Source of the DNA: Kappaphycus alvarezii
Lineage: Eukaryota; Rhodophyta; Florideophyceae; Gigartinales; Solieriaceae
Length of the DNA: 64,000 bases
Assembly (NCBI GenBank): GCA_002205965.3
Contig: NADL03000594.1
Location: 434,001-498,000, forward strand
Direction: 5' to 3'
In this document: positions 25,863 through 34,923 of the stretch, in pieces
How the letters are laid out: every line of letters starts with the position of its first letter
Numbering within the stretch: position 1 is the stretch's first letter
Made by a program: the position numbers and the translations under genes
Notes under the pieces: model-generated
Seen by the model: the letters and a program-made list of their open reading frames with translations, nothing else
What the model was told of the DNA's origin: nothing
Database searches by the model: none

Positions 25863-25986
25863 ACACAGGTTACCGAAAGGTGTTTCGGTTTGGACGCGAT
25901 ACGAAGCTTCAACAACGTTGCTCGCCATGCGCTCAAAACAGCGGGCATGGGATTGCTTCAGCGGAGATTGGTCCTCGAATAACTCT

Positions 25987-26505
25987 ACTTGCGCGTTTAC
26001 ATGAACGGATCCTTTGCAGAAAACCAGGATCTGTCCACTCAATTGGGGTACATCGTGTTGCTGTGTGACAAGTACGACAAGTGCAGCATACTACACTACA
26101 GTTCCCACAAGAGCCGTAGAGTGGTTCGATCTGTGCTCGGGGGAGAGGTACATGCGTTCGCAGATTATATGGATTTCGCGCTGGTTATCAAGAGGGACAT
26201 TGAAGAGATGACTGGGAAAATTCTCGCTGTGAGAATTTTTACGGACTCAAATTCACTGTTTCACGTCATTACTAAGAACAATGTGACCGCCGTCATTACT
26301 AAGAACACTGTGACGGCCGAAAAGAGATTAATGATCGATGTGTGTTCAGTGCGGGAGGCCTACGAGCGGTTCCATGTCGGCGACGTCGCGTGCGTGGGTA
26401 AGGACGGCCTATAATCCGGCGGACGCGATGACCAAAGTGAAAGATAACGACGTTCTGAACACCATTATAAGCGTAGGAACGGTGGTGCATCCTGTCGAAC
26501 ACTAG
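25987..26505 (+). pseudogene. copia-1 RNase H (broken)
   Basis: RNase H removes template RNA. The frame starts YMNGSFAENQD; the position normally Asp in copia (ADGS/ADAD) is Asn here. It continues with HYSSHKSRRVVRS, GGEVHAFADYMD (Glu/Asp) and FTDSNSLF (Asp). A 27-bp unit at 26264-26290 is duplicated in tandem at 26291-26317, adding nine residues (VITKN..TA twice). After a frame break at about 26395 the C-terminal TAYNPADAMTK motif (last catalytic Asp) is read, ending at TAG 26503. Substitution of the first Asp and the frame break predict no activity. Confidence 0.72.
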
Positions 26506-26579
26506 ATCATCCGAAACGATGCAGAGAAACGCCACGAATCGCATTCTGTTGGTACAGACCTTCGGGTTTAGACAGGGAG

Positions 26580-26931
26580 TGTGGATGAATACTTCCCAAG
26601 GGCACCTGTTAGCCGGGTTATTTAGGGGGTTCGCATTGGCTTACGTGTACACCTGGACAGGTACGAGGTAACCGTTTGGTTACTACCAATGCGACCTGAA
26701 AAGGTCCGTACTTTAATATCGGCGACCTTTGAACGAAGGTCGCTGCATTTGGGTGGCTCTATTCGTATGTGTGATAGAGGACTGAGAGTGGTACTTAAGA
26801 CCCACGATGGGCACAGTAAATGACAGACAGATCAAGTTTTCATCTTTTCTCAACTGGGCAGCACCTTTGACGGACAGTTCTGCCATGCCGAACGCAGGAA
26901 CAACCTTAGGCACCAGGGTACTGTTGCCACA
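26580..26931 (+). repeat. copia-1 3' LTR
   Basis: A 352-bp direct repeat of 20809-21159, preceded by a short purine tract (AGACAGGGAG, 26570-26579) that fits a polypurine primer. It is followed by CAGGG, one base different from the 5' flank CAGAG. Confidence 0.85.
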
Positions 26932-26936
26932 CAGGG

Positions 26937-27489
26937 GGGGGCAGTCCTATGGCATCAGTCGTAACTGTACTGTACTGTACTTTACTGCCCCTGGTTCTCG
27001 CATAAAACGCATTCATATTTTCGGATTTGCAGTGACAATGCTTCCTGTCGTATATTTATTGCCACCGTTGTACTGTACTGTACTGTACATACTGTACTGT
27101 TGTCAAATGATCGCTGTGGATGGATTCTGCCATTGGAGTCAACCAACAAGGAGTCTGGTAGTTTGGTGTAGTAATCGCTGGTGAAAGTCGTTGTGTGCGC
27201 GCCATCCTACTGATGGCGAATAGTGGAGGGCACAAATTACCCGAGAATGCTTCCTCCCTTCTTTCTGTATTCTCTGCCCCTCTCTCTCCCTGGAGTGGGT
27301 TTCGTTCAGCTAGCTAAATACTCTTCGTTCTCCTCTAGTTCTTCTCGTCGCTGACCCTTCGGCGACATCCTTTTCATTAGAATGGTATGAGCTAGTATCT
27401 TTCCTCATTCGCGACGTGCCTCGACTATTAGCGGTAGTCGGTCACCGATTGATCGCGTCGGGCTATAACTTGTATAGCGACTGCTCGCA
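26937..27489. other. Intergenic spacer with GTACT repeats
   Basis: No gene seen. It contains two runs of (TGTAC)n at 26964-26980 and 27069-27100, part of a dispersed GTAC-palindrome repeat seen elsewhere in the window, and a CT-rich patch at about 27255-27295. Confidence 0.55.
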
Positions 27490-27780
27490 CTCAGCTCCCG
27501 TCATGTAGCCGTGCATCGGTTCCCGTCTTGTAACCGTTTTATACACTCTGCGACATGCACCGGCTCCCTTCTTGTATCCGTGCATTGGTCGTGCTCTCGC
27601 TACTGTGCTGTAGCCGCTTTTCTGCATTCTTCGCCATGCGCCGCCTCCCGTCATGTAGCCGTGCATTGGTCACGCTCTTGCTGCTGTGCCGTAGTCGTCT
27701 CTTAGCGTTCTGCGACATGCACCGGCTCCCGTTGTGTAGCCGTGCATTGGTCGCACTGTTTGCTACTGTGCTGTAGCCTT
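27490..27780. repeat. 81-bp minisatellite
   Basis: Tandem units starting CGMCATGCRCCGSCTCCC at 27551, 27632 and 27713, exactly 81 bp apart, with a partial, shortened unit upstream from about 27490. Shared features within each unit are TGTAGCCGTGCATTGGT and GTGCYGTAG. Because 81 is a multiple of 3, both strands show 27-residue repeat peptides, but nothing indicates translation. Confidence 0.8.
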
Positions 27781-27835
27781 TGCAATAGTCGCGATACGAG
27801 TTTGCATTTCCCGCTTTCAACTTTCATTGAAAATG

Positions 27836-27942
27836 TGTCAAAGGAACCAAGACAGCCTGTCCGGCAACCAAAATAGTATAAAAGGACGCCTTCGTCATCA
27901 AAAACTAGGAAAAGTAAAAGGGTATCGATCTACGAACCAACA
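27836..27942 (+). repeat. copia-2 5' LTR (107 bp)
   Basis: Starts TGTCAAAGG and ends ACCAACA. It has a TATA-like AGTATAAAAGG at about 27875. It lacks a 48-bp segment present in the 3' LTR. The missing segment lies between two copies of AAAGRAACCAAGA, so the loss can be explained by slippage or recombination between them. It is followed by GGTTATTGTC, a possible but unproven primer site. Confidence 0.85.
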
Positions 27943-28220
27943 GGTTATTGTCAAACGCTTCGCATAACACACTACCGAACACCAACCCCACGATCAAGAG
28001 ACCGCCAACGGCTTGCACATACGAACTGGATCCGCCGTCTCCCCACAACCAACAAAAAAGCCCTAAAGCCGCTCTGTCCGCCAGAGCCACAAGGGCAATA
28101 CGCAGGGCTCAAAACTCCCCCTTCACCGAACTCACCCAAGAGCTTTTCAGACTCACGAGACTTCGAGCATCCGACACTCAACCGCCATACCATTCACACG
28201 AGCCAAGAACCACACCCACA

Positions 28221-28848
28221 ATGAACACAGTACCCATTCCCAAGATAGCCCAACTCAACAAAGCAAACTACACACCATGTGTCCTCTCGATCCATGGAGC
28301 TGCCGCCTCAATCGACGCAACGGAACAAGTGACACAAGACCCTGAGCCACCCAGCGATCCTACAGCACTCAAAACATTCATCCAAAAAAAAACAAGCCGT
28401 ACTGGTGGGCGCCCTCATCAACTCCATCCCCGATGAGATCACAGACATCGCTGTACACAGCAACCTACGCCCGACACCACACCAACTCATCACAGCAGTC
28501 ACCAAATACATCGACGCAAAGCAAGATCATGATCATCGCACGCTAAAGACAATGGCAAAAGCAACCCGGTTCACGGAGGACATGACAGTCGCAGATTACC
28601 TCACGGCACATGAACGCATCAGCGTTAAAATGTTTACTGCTAACTATCCGGACATAGCCAATCCACTCACAACTGTGTAATTAATGATAGAAGGCCTACG
28701 AACCAACCCAATCACATCCACGATCGCACTTCTCATGTATGACAACAAACCGAAAGACCCAAATGAATTTTCCCAAAGGCTCACAGGCCTAATACGACTC
28801 AACACACAAGCCCACGCCGGCCCGCGGCACACGGAGTCCCGCACATAG
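28221..28848 (+). pseudogene. copia-2 gag (broken)
   Basis: ATG 28221 (MNTVPIPKIAQLNKANYTPC) is preferred because the frame upstream has no ATG, and this start gives the usual copia Gag beginning L-N-x-x-N-Y-T. The frame fails at a run of nine A (28384-28392). The protein continues one frame over with GALINSIPDEITDIA and the typical capsid pattern (TRFTEDMTVADYLTAHERI). A stop at 28678 is followed in frame by MIEGLRTNPITSTIA to 28846. The normal Trp after NYT is Cys here. Confidence 0.72.
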
Positions 28849-28862
28849 CAGACACCACAAAT

Positions 28863-29369
28863 GTGGCCCTCGCGGAGATCCTCAAGCAACTCAACGCCAT
28901 TCGCAACTCCAACCAGACGAAACGCAACCGCTTCAAGCCCTGCCAACATAACATAGGCCTCGGATTCGCTAATCCACGAAACGCAGACGACCAATGCAGA
29001 GATCTCAACGACCCGAAAAAACGCAAGGCCCAACCATCAGCCGAACAAGCTGACACCGACTACACCACCCTGATGCACCAAACCCAAGCCATGCTCTCGG
29101 CAAACATAGACAACCAAGTCCCCGCCGCAGACAACCGAGACTGTAAGTACATACTCGACTCAGGAGCCACACCCACCCACATCATAACCCCCACACCCGA
29201 AATGTTCAAACTGAACCCACCAATCCCAACCTCCACCGCCACGGAATCAAACTCCATATGCACGCACGCTGCTCTCATAACAATCAAGCCGACAACGAAT
29301 AAGCGCCTGCGCCTCCCTGCACTGGCAAACCCATCAATTCGCCACAACCTTCTGTCTGTCCGCGACTGA
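28863..29369 (+). pseudogene. copia-2 Gag C-terminus and protease
   Basis: The frame is open for 168 codons. The early part is basic and contains a degenerate zinc-knuckle region (RFKPCQH...DDQC) in which the CX2CX4HX4C spacing is lost. The aspartic protease active site CKYILDSGATPTHI is intact at about 29140-29180, and the copia landmark HNLLSVRD lies just before the stop at 29367. No ATG opens this segment in a convincing way; it is the continuation of gag-pol after frame breaks. Confidence 0.75.
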
Positions 29370-29686
29370 GCAAAGTATCACGGACCTGTTCTATTCACAT
29401 AATTCACAGAAACAATCGCCCTCCTCCTAGCACGAAAAGACAATACCATCAAGCTAATAGCCAAGGCACCATGGGTCAAACAGCTCCAGGCCTACGTAGC
29501 AGCAACAGGTACACAGGATTCTCCCTCCCCACAAGCCAGGCTAGCAGCCACAACCGGAATCATGGGACGTAAAACGAAGCCTCGCACCACAACTATCCAA
29601 TCCACATCCCCACTCCACCTCAAACTCCGAGGCCAACGCCCACCAAACAAGAACACCCAACCTCCCAACCCACCACTAGACATACA

Positions 29687-30790
29687 GTGCGTGCCCACCC
29701 ACCTAAACCGATACAAATCACACCCAACCCACGGCTCCCACCTAAACCACTCGCAAAACTCACTGAGGAACTGCACAAATGGCACATGATTCTCAACCTC
29801 GCCAATCCCCGCACCATACAAAATATGGCCAAAAGCAACACACTGCCACTCATATCCAAGCAACTCCGCCACTCTCTACCCCCTCTAATCTGCATAACGT
29901 GCCGACACGCGAAACTCACCAATGCACCGCACCAACCCAACTCCAAAACATACAAGGTCGGAGCATATGCCAGCTCGGACACATGCGGCCCCATAAAACC
30001 ACCATCTAAACATGGAAACCACCACTTCCTCACCTTCTTGGATGCAGAAAGTAGATACCTCCACATATACATGCTCCGATCCAAAGATCAAGTCAAACAA
30101 TTCACACCCATACACATGGCACTGATCAAAACAATCCATGGGCAACCCCCCCATACAGTACGCGTTGACAACGCAAAAGAACTCATCTCAAACCAACTGC
30201 AAGACCTGTACAAGCACCAAGGCACACAACTCAAAACAAGGACACCCTACCAGCCCTAGGAAAACTCCAGAGCAGAACGAATTAATCGCACGCTCATGAA
30301 CGCGATACGGGCCGCCATCACGGCAGCAAATATGCCCGTGATATTTTGGGAAGACGCATTGCAAGACGTTGTGTACAAATACAACCTCATACGCCACTCA
30401 GCCACCGGCAAATCCCCTTACCAGCTATGGCACAAATGCACACCGACCACCAAAGCCCTCTTCCCATTCGGAAAATACGGACACATCCCGATCCACAAGC
30501 CAAATTCTAAGCTGGAACCCAGAGCAGTCATGGTGCGATACATGCACCTCATCGATGATTCCCTGATCCGTGTATGGAACCTGGCAACGGACGAATACAT
30601 ACAAGCACGCGCCAGAGACTTCCGACCTTATGACCCGAGACAAGACCCATGCGCACCACACCAACGGCTTTACACACCACGACCACACCACAACGCCTAC
30701 CAGAACCACCTCAGACAACAGCGCAAGCTCGCAACTACAAATATGCACAGTTATGTGCTGAAGCCCACGACAAGGAACTGGACACACTAG
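29687..30790 (+). pseudogene. copia-2 integrase (broken)
   Basis: The zinc-binding N-terminus is partly degenerate (HKWHMILNLANPRT, then CITCRHAKL). The core has the first Asp in ASSDTCGP, the second in TVRVDNAKEL, and the Glu in SRAERINRTLM. The last motif lies just after a TAG at 30257-30259, where the family has a Gln codon (PYQPQ), so one C-to-T change explains the stop. After it the frame is open to 30790 with copia integrase C-terminal features (SPYQLWHK, ALFPFGKYGHI). Confidence 0.8.
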
Positions 30791-31410
30791 ACAGAGAAAA
30801 AACGTTCAAGTGGGTCCACAACAACAAAGTTCCTCGCACAGCGAGAGTAATCCCACTAAAAATGACGCACCGATACAAGCACTCTCCCAACCTAACCATA
30901 GACCGCAAAGCTCACTGCTCAGTTCGCGGCGACAAGATGCAACCATACCTTCACTATGACCCAAACAACACAACAACGTACATGGCCGAAAAAACGACAG
31001 TACGCCTCCTCCTCGCCATCGCCACACACCATGGATGGAACATTGGCCACTTTGATATATCAGCAGCATACCTCCACCAACCATACACCTACGACAAGCC
31101 GTTTTATATCCAAGAGCAACCACGATTCAATGGCGAAATCAGACACCCACACCACACTGGCATCCTGTTACGGAACCTCTACGGAACACCACCTGTAGCG
31201 CGCACATATCACAACGGCCTGGTATCTCACCTCAAGTCGCACGGATACAACCAGAGCCAAGCAGACCCCTGTCTGTTCACGAAACACCACAACGGAGCCC
31301 CTATCCTAGTAGCTGTAAGCATGGACGACTTCCTACCCATATCCCCCCTCCTGAAAACATCCAAGAACTGCTGTCTATCCTCGGCAAGAAATACAAAATA
31401 TCGAATCTAG
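30740..31410 (+). pseudogene. copia-2 reverse transcriptase
   Basis: An RT domain starting near AEAHDKELDTLDREKTFKWV. It includes ARVIPLKM, RCSVRGDKM-like HCSVRGDKM, the motif A segment HFDISAAYLHQP, LLRNLYGTPPVARTYH and an active site reading SMDDFL (usually YVDD). The Tyr/Val to Ser/Met change keeps both Asp. The frame is lost at about 31345 in a C-rich run; the natural continuation (ILGKKYKISNLG) is in the frame that becomes the RNase H segment. Confidence 0.78.
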
Positions 31411-32471
31411 GCTTTCCCACTACCTACCTAAAGTGGAACGTCAACAGAACGCAGAACGGACACATCCACGTCCCACAACTGCATGTCATCAAGGCGCTCC
31501 TCCAAAAAACGCGCATGACAAACAGCAAACCAAGAGAAACACCTGTGCCAGAGAACTTCAACTGGAACGAAGCAGCCACAGCAACTCCCCTAACCCTGCC
31601 GCAAACCAAGCAGTACCAATCCATACTCAGATATCTCAGGTACCTCACAGACAGAACCAGACCCGACATTCAGTTCGGGGATAACAAGCTCGCCGAAAAC
31701 ATGCACAACCCCTCAACACAGCACTACAAAACTCTTCGCTGGCTCCTGCAATACCTCAACGCCACACAAAACCACGGAATACTGTATCGCAAAAACACAC
31801 AACTAAAGCAAATCGGCCACCCCATCACAACATATACGGACGCCGACTTTGCAAACAGCACCAACCGCAAGTCACGAACATGCATTGCACACACCGCATG
31901 GGGATCACCGATAAGCTGGTGCAGCGCCAAACAGCATATTGTGGCGAAATCCACCTGCGAATCAGAATACATAGCAGCATCTGATGCCTTCCAACAAATA
32001 CAATGGCTCCGCAGACTACTCCAAGACTGCACATTCGCAGCAACAAGAGCATCCAAAGTACTCACAGACAACACCGCCACCATGCAAATAGCCAAGAACA
32101 GTGCACCAACGAAGAAACGAAAACTCATCGACATACCCTATCACCACTTGGTAGACCACGTGCAAGGCAAAACAATCACCATTCATTATGTCGCATCAGC
32201 TCACAACATTGCTGACATGTTCACAAAGGCCCTAGGCAAGAACAAAATCGCGATGCCCCGAAGCCAACTCCACATATGCGACCTCACCGACACCAACCCC
32301 AACACACCCTCCCATGTCAACCTCAACCAAAACCCCAACGGCCAACCCGATTTTGCTCTATCGTTTTCCCCCGGGTCTGTAAAAGGAACCAAGAAAGCAA
32401 TCAAAACGAGAAGCAAAATCGCTCTAATCAAAGAAACCAAGACAGCCTGTCCGGCAACCAAAATAGTATAA
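31386..32471 (+). CDS. copia-2 RT end and RNase H segment
   Basis: An open frame carrying the end of RT and an apparently intact RNase H. There is an ATG at 31515, but the frame is open upstream, so this is probably part of the polyprotein rather than a separate gene. Landmarks are YLTDRTRPDIQF, TYTDADFANS (catalytic Asp), WGSPISWCSAKQ, STCESEYIAASDA (Glu), KVLTDNTA (Asp) and the closing HNIADMFTKAL. The frame runs on into the 3' LTR and stops at 32469. Confidence 0.8.
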   Translation, partial: KKYKISNLGFPTTYLKWNVNRTQNGHIHVPQLHVIKALLQKTRMTNSKPRETPVPENFNWNEAATATPLTLPQTKQYQSILRYLRYLTDRTRPDIQFGDNKLAENMHNPSTQHYKTLRWLLQYLNATQNHGILYRKNTQLKQIGHPITTYTDADFANSTNRKSRTCIAHTAWGSPISWCSAKQHIVAKSTCESEYIAASDAFQQIQWLRRLLQDCTFAATRASKVLTDNTATMQIAKNSAPTKKRKLIDIPYHHLVDHVQGKTITIHYVASAHNIADMFTKALGKNKIAMPRSQLHICDLTDTNPNTPSHVNLNQNPNGQPDFALSFSPGSVKGTKKAIKTRSKIALIKETKTACPATKIV

Positions 32472-32532
32472 AAAGATGCCGTCGTAATCAAGCACTAGGA
32501 AAAGTAAAAGGGTATTGATCTACGAACCAACA
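32378..32532 (+). repeat. copia-2 3' LTR (155 bp)
   Basis: Starts TGTAAAAGG and ends ACCAACA, followed directly by the target duplication AAATG. It has the same TATA-like AGTATAAAAAG as the 5' copy, plus the 48 bp missing there. It is preceded by a pyrimidine/G mix (CCCCCGGGTC) rather than a clean purine tract. Confidence 0.85.
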
Positions 32533-32571
32533 AAATGAAAGTGGGTGAAAGTACAGTAGTACTGTGCAGTA

Positions 32572-32890
32572 GGGAGCTTGCGAGCAAAGTAGCAGCCATC
32601 CCCGGTGAAGCCCTCCCAGGACGATCAAAACAGGGATGGAAGTTTGTGCCGCTAGCCTTCGACTAACTTGGATCGCCGTCTGCGACGAGGTCGAAGGTAA
32701 TCGACGATTACGCGGCCGTTGTCGCAACCCGCAGCGGATGCTCGACGGGAGGAGTGAACACTCGGCTTTATCAGCAGCTTAGTTATGCGATTTGGTCCAC
32801 GTGTGCCGAGTTTGTAATATGTCGCACCCCATAACATGCAGAGTTTAGCCACCCTATTCAAACCTAATTGTTTTAGGTTTGTTACAGTGG
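32572..32890 (+). pseudogene. Non-LTR retrotransposon fragment G (C-terminal end)
   Basis: Homologous, on the opposite strand, to 48990-49290 of copy B. The shared coding pattern is FVPLAFD, SKVIDDYAAVVATRSGCSTG and RLYQQLSYAIWSTCAE. These correspond to the last part of the endonuclease/C-terminal domain (compare RRIYQRLRCTLWSSIAQ in copy C). A stop sits in FVPLAFD*. It lies directly downstream of the copia-2 insertion. Confidence 0.6.
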
Positions 32891-33513
32891 GGTATTCAAG
32901 ACCTTGCATGTTGCACCTGCATATGTCTGTGGTAAAGTAATCCTATGATACAGTACAGTACAGTATATAGAAAGCCAAACAGTAATTCATGAGATCTACT
33001 TTCATCACCACGTTAGCAAATGATAACTTTATGGCATTAGCATGAAGGTTCAGCGTGGGAACCGAATAATTCGCCAAGTGCCAACCGGGTGGTTCACGTC
33101 GGCCACGTGCATGAGGAGAGATGATACTTGCTCATTACTCCCCGTATCTAGAATCAATTTTTACTCCTTATGTTTCTAGCTTGAGTGTACACTCACTGAC
33201 CGACTATGAGTTAAGAACTAACTGGGTGGTCAACATCGGTCACGTGCAGTGGGGCACGAACTTTTATTGTGAACCTAATTCAGTAATAATCCACAAAGGC
33301 TGACAAGTTGCGCAGTAATATGGTTACCTCTCATTTTGGCCAAGTTGAGATGGAGAATTGTTCGTACAGGCATCCGTCGCAGACAACAGGAAAGAAAAAT
33401 GGCTTTCAAAACTTGGAGATGCCCGCGGCTTCTGGTAGGTCTCGAACGGCCAGGACCTTCAGATAGTGAGAGCAATAGAGTAGCCACCCGAAATATAGTG
33501 AACTATGTTCAAC
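32891..33513. other. Spacer downstream of the MAP kinase gene
   Basis: No gene seen. It holds a short GTACA repeat (about 32946-32964). It contains the 3' side of the kinase gene; no clear polyadenylation signal was identified. Confidence 0.5.
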
Positions 33514-34923
33514 CTAGGAATTAACCTCACGTTGAAAGATATCCGCAGTTGGTCTAAACGCGTAAATCTCCCTCAACATTAATACTTTGAAGTCCTCCTT
33601 CGTCAAATTTGAATCCGGCTCAAGTTCCGTAACGTCCACCGTCTCTTCTTCTCCCGCAAACTCACTTACTTCGTCCTCCCAATACTCCCTGACATACTCA
33701 TGCTGTAATGCCTCCTCCGCTGTCAATCTTTTCTTCGGGTCGAATCTTAACAAACGTCTCATCAAGTCGACTCCAACTTTATCATCCACAACTCCAAACA
33801 TTTCCTCCCATAAACCCTCTCCATTCTCCGCCAACCCCTTCAAAAACGTTCGCGCACGTCCCGACGTCACATGCTCAATATCTTCATCCTTGGGCTTACC
33901 CAAAACCTCACATATTACCTCGACTTGATTTTTGAAGTCCCGTCCCGGAAACACTACTTTTCCTGTTAACAACTCCCCCAGAATGCATCCAACGGCCCAT
34001 AGATCAACAGCGCTCGAGTAACTGTGCGTTAGGACCAGCTCAGGTGCTCGATACCATCTCGTTATCACGTATTCTGTCATTCCTTCTTCACATCCGGGTC
34101 CACTATCCATATATCGTGCTAATCCAAAGTCACACAAAGTCAGGTGGCAAGACTCCTGAACCAAGATGTTGGCCGGTTTCAGATCTCGATGCAATATCGA
34201 ACGTCTGCCATACATTCTGTGTCAGTCCCTCTACCGCAAACGCAACGATATACCGTTCTACGCACCCATGTTTGACAGTAGAACTACCAAAAGGTACTTA
34301 CGTATGGAGATAACTTAGTGCCCGGAGGAGTTGGTAGATGAAATATTGCTTGTGTGCCCGGCCAAGCTTAAGTTTTGCCTTAAGGATTTTGCTCAAGTCC
34401 TTGTCGTACAGTGGACTCGTCATGTACACACAGTCAAAATCTTCAGATGATTCAGGCGCTTCCATATCGATGATAGGTAGGATCTATAGCGCGTGGTGGC
34501 AGGCAAGGAAAGAAAAAGCAGATGGAAAGACGTTAGCATTTCCTCTCTGCATCGAGGGGAACAGGTTGATAAAAAGTGTGCAGAAAAATTCACATCCATG
34601 TCCCGTCATCCGCTTACGTTTTCATGTCGGAGCACGCGCATAAGGCGGATTTCGCGCAGAACGCGTTTCGCATCCACTAAACTCTCAAACAACCCCGATA
34701 TCTTCTTGATTGCGACCATTCTACCCGTTGAGAGATCCTCGGCAGACACCACAGTGCCATATGCTCCAACGCCAATTGGTTTGATAAGTCGATATCTTTT
34801 GTCCACTGTGAACTCTATACCACGCACCGAGAAGGAATGCTTGCCCGTTATATCACATGGAAGCTGAACAATACTGGGGCTTATTTGTTGCGCGTGGCTG
34901 AACCTTTCAGCTTTTGCAAGCAT
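33514..34923 (-). CDS. Mitogen-activated protein kinase (TEY type), three exons
   Basis: A serine/threonine kinase of the MAPK cascade. Exons are 34923-34618, 34483-34302 and 34204-33514, joining in frame to 392 codons. Introns are 134 and 97 bp, both GT-AG (GTAAGC...CTATAG and GTAAGT...GGCAG). For intron 2 an acceptor 8 bases upstream also exists, but the GGCAG site restores the usual spacing YLH-TRS-ILHRDLKP. Motifs are the Gly-rich loop GVGAYG (residues 51-56), VAIKK (Lys73), HRDLKPAN (Asp170), CDFGLARY (Asp188), the activation motif T206-E207-Y208, and TRWYRAPEL. About 40 residues precede the kinase fold and a short acidic tail follows, normal for ERK-like kinases. All catalytic residues are present and no frame break is seen. 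Start: ATG 34923. It is the only intact host gene in the window, surrounded by transposons. Confidence 0.93.

Larger units (their letters stand above)
20809..26931 (+). mobile_element. Decayed Ty1/copia retrotransposon (copia-1)
   Basis: An LTR element of about 6.1 kb with two direct LTRs (20809-21159 and 26580-26931), both starting TGTGGATGA and ending TTGCCACA. The flanks CAGAG (20804-20808) and CAGGG (26932-26936) look like a 5-bp target duplication with one change. Inside, in copia order, are Gag with a CCHC knuckle, an integrase with HHCC-like and DDE features, a copia RT with YVDD and an RNase H, all on the plus strand. All are split by stops and frameshifts. By eye the LTRs differ at about 22 of 352 positions, so the insertion is not recent. 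A block at 23.5-23.9 kb looks foreign (see separate entry). Confidence 0.88.
27836..32532 (+). mobile_element. Ty1/copia retrotransposon with very short LTRs (copia-2)
   Basis: A 4.7-kb element flanked by a perfect 5-bp target duplication AAATG (27831-27835 and 32533-32537). LTRs are 27836-27942 (107 bp) and 32378-32532 (155 bp), both TGT...ACCAACA. The internal order is Gag, protease, integrase, RT, RNase H, all plus strand. The coding strand is strikingly rich in A and C and poor in G and T, unlike every other element here. Frames are broken at several points (A9 run in gag, stops in gag, protease-integrase and integrase, shifts before and after RT), but RNase H is open to the end. It is clearly a different family from copia-1. 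Confidence 0.92.

Noticed and set aside
27463-27820. Repeat-peptide frames on both strands
   Set aside because: By-product of an 81-bp (27-codon) minisatellite.
28644-32134. Several long minus frames of 100-150 codons, Val/Cys/Gly-rich
   Set aside because: Antisense shadows of copia-2, kept open by the scarcity of G and T on its coding strand.
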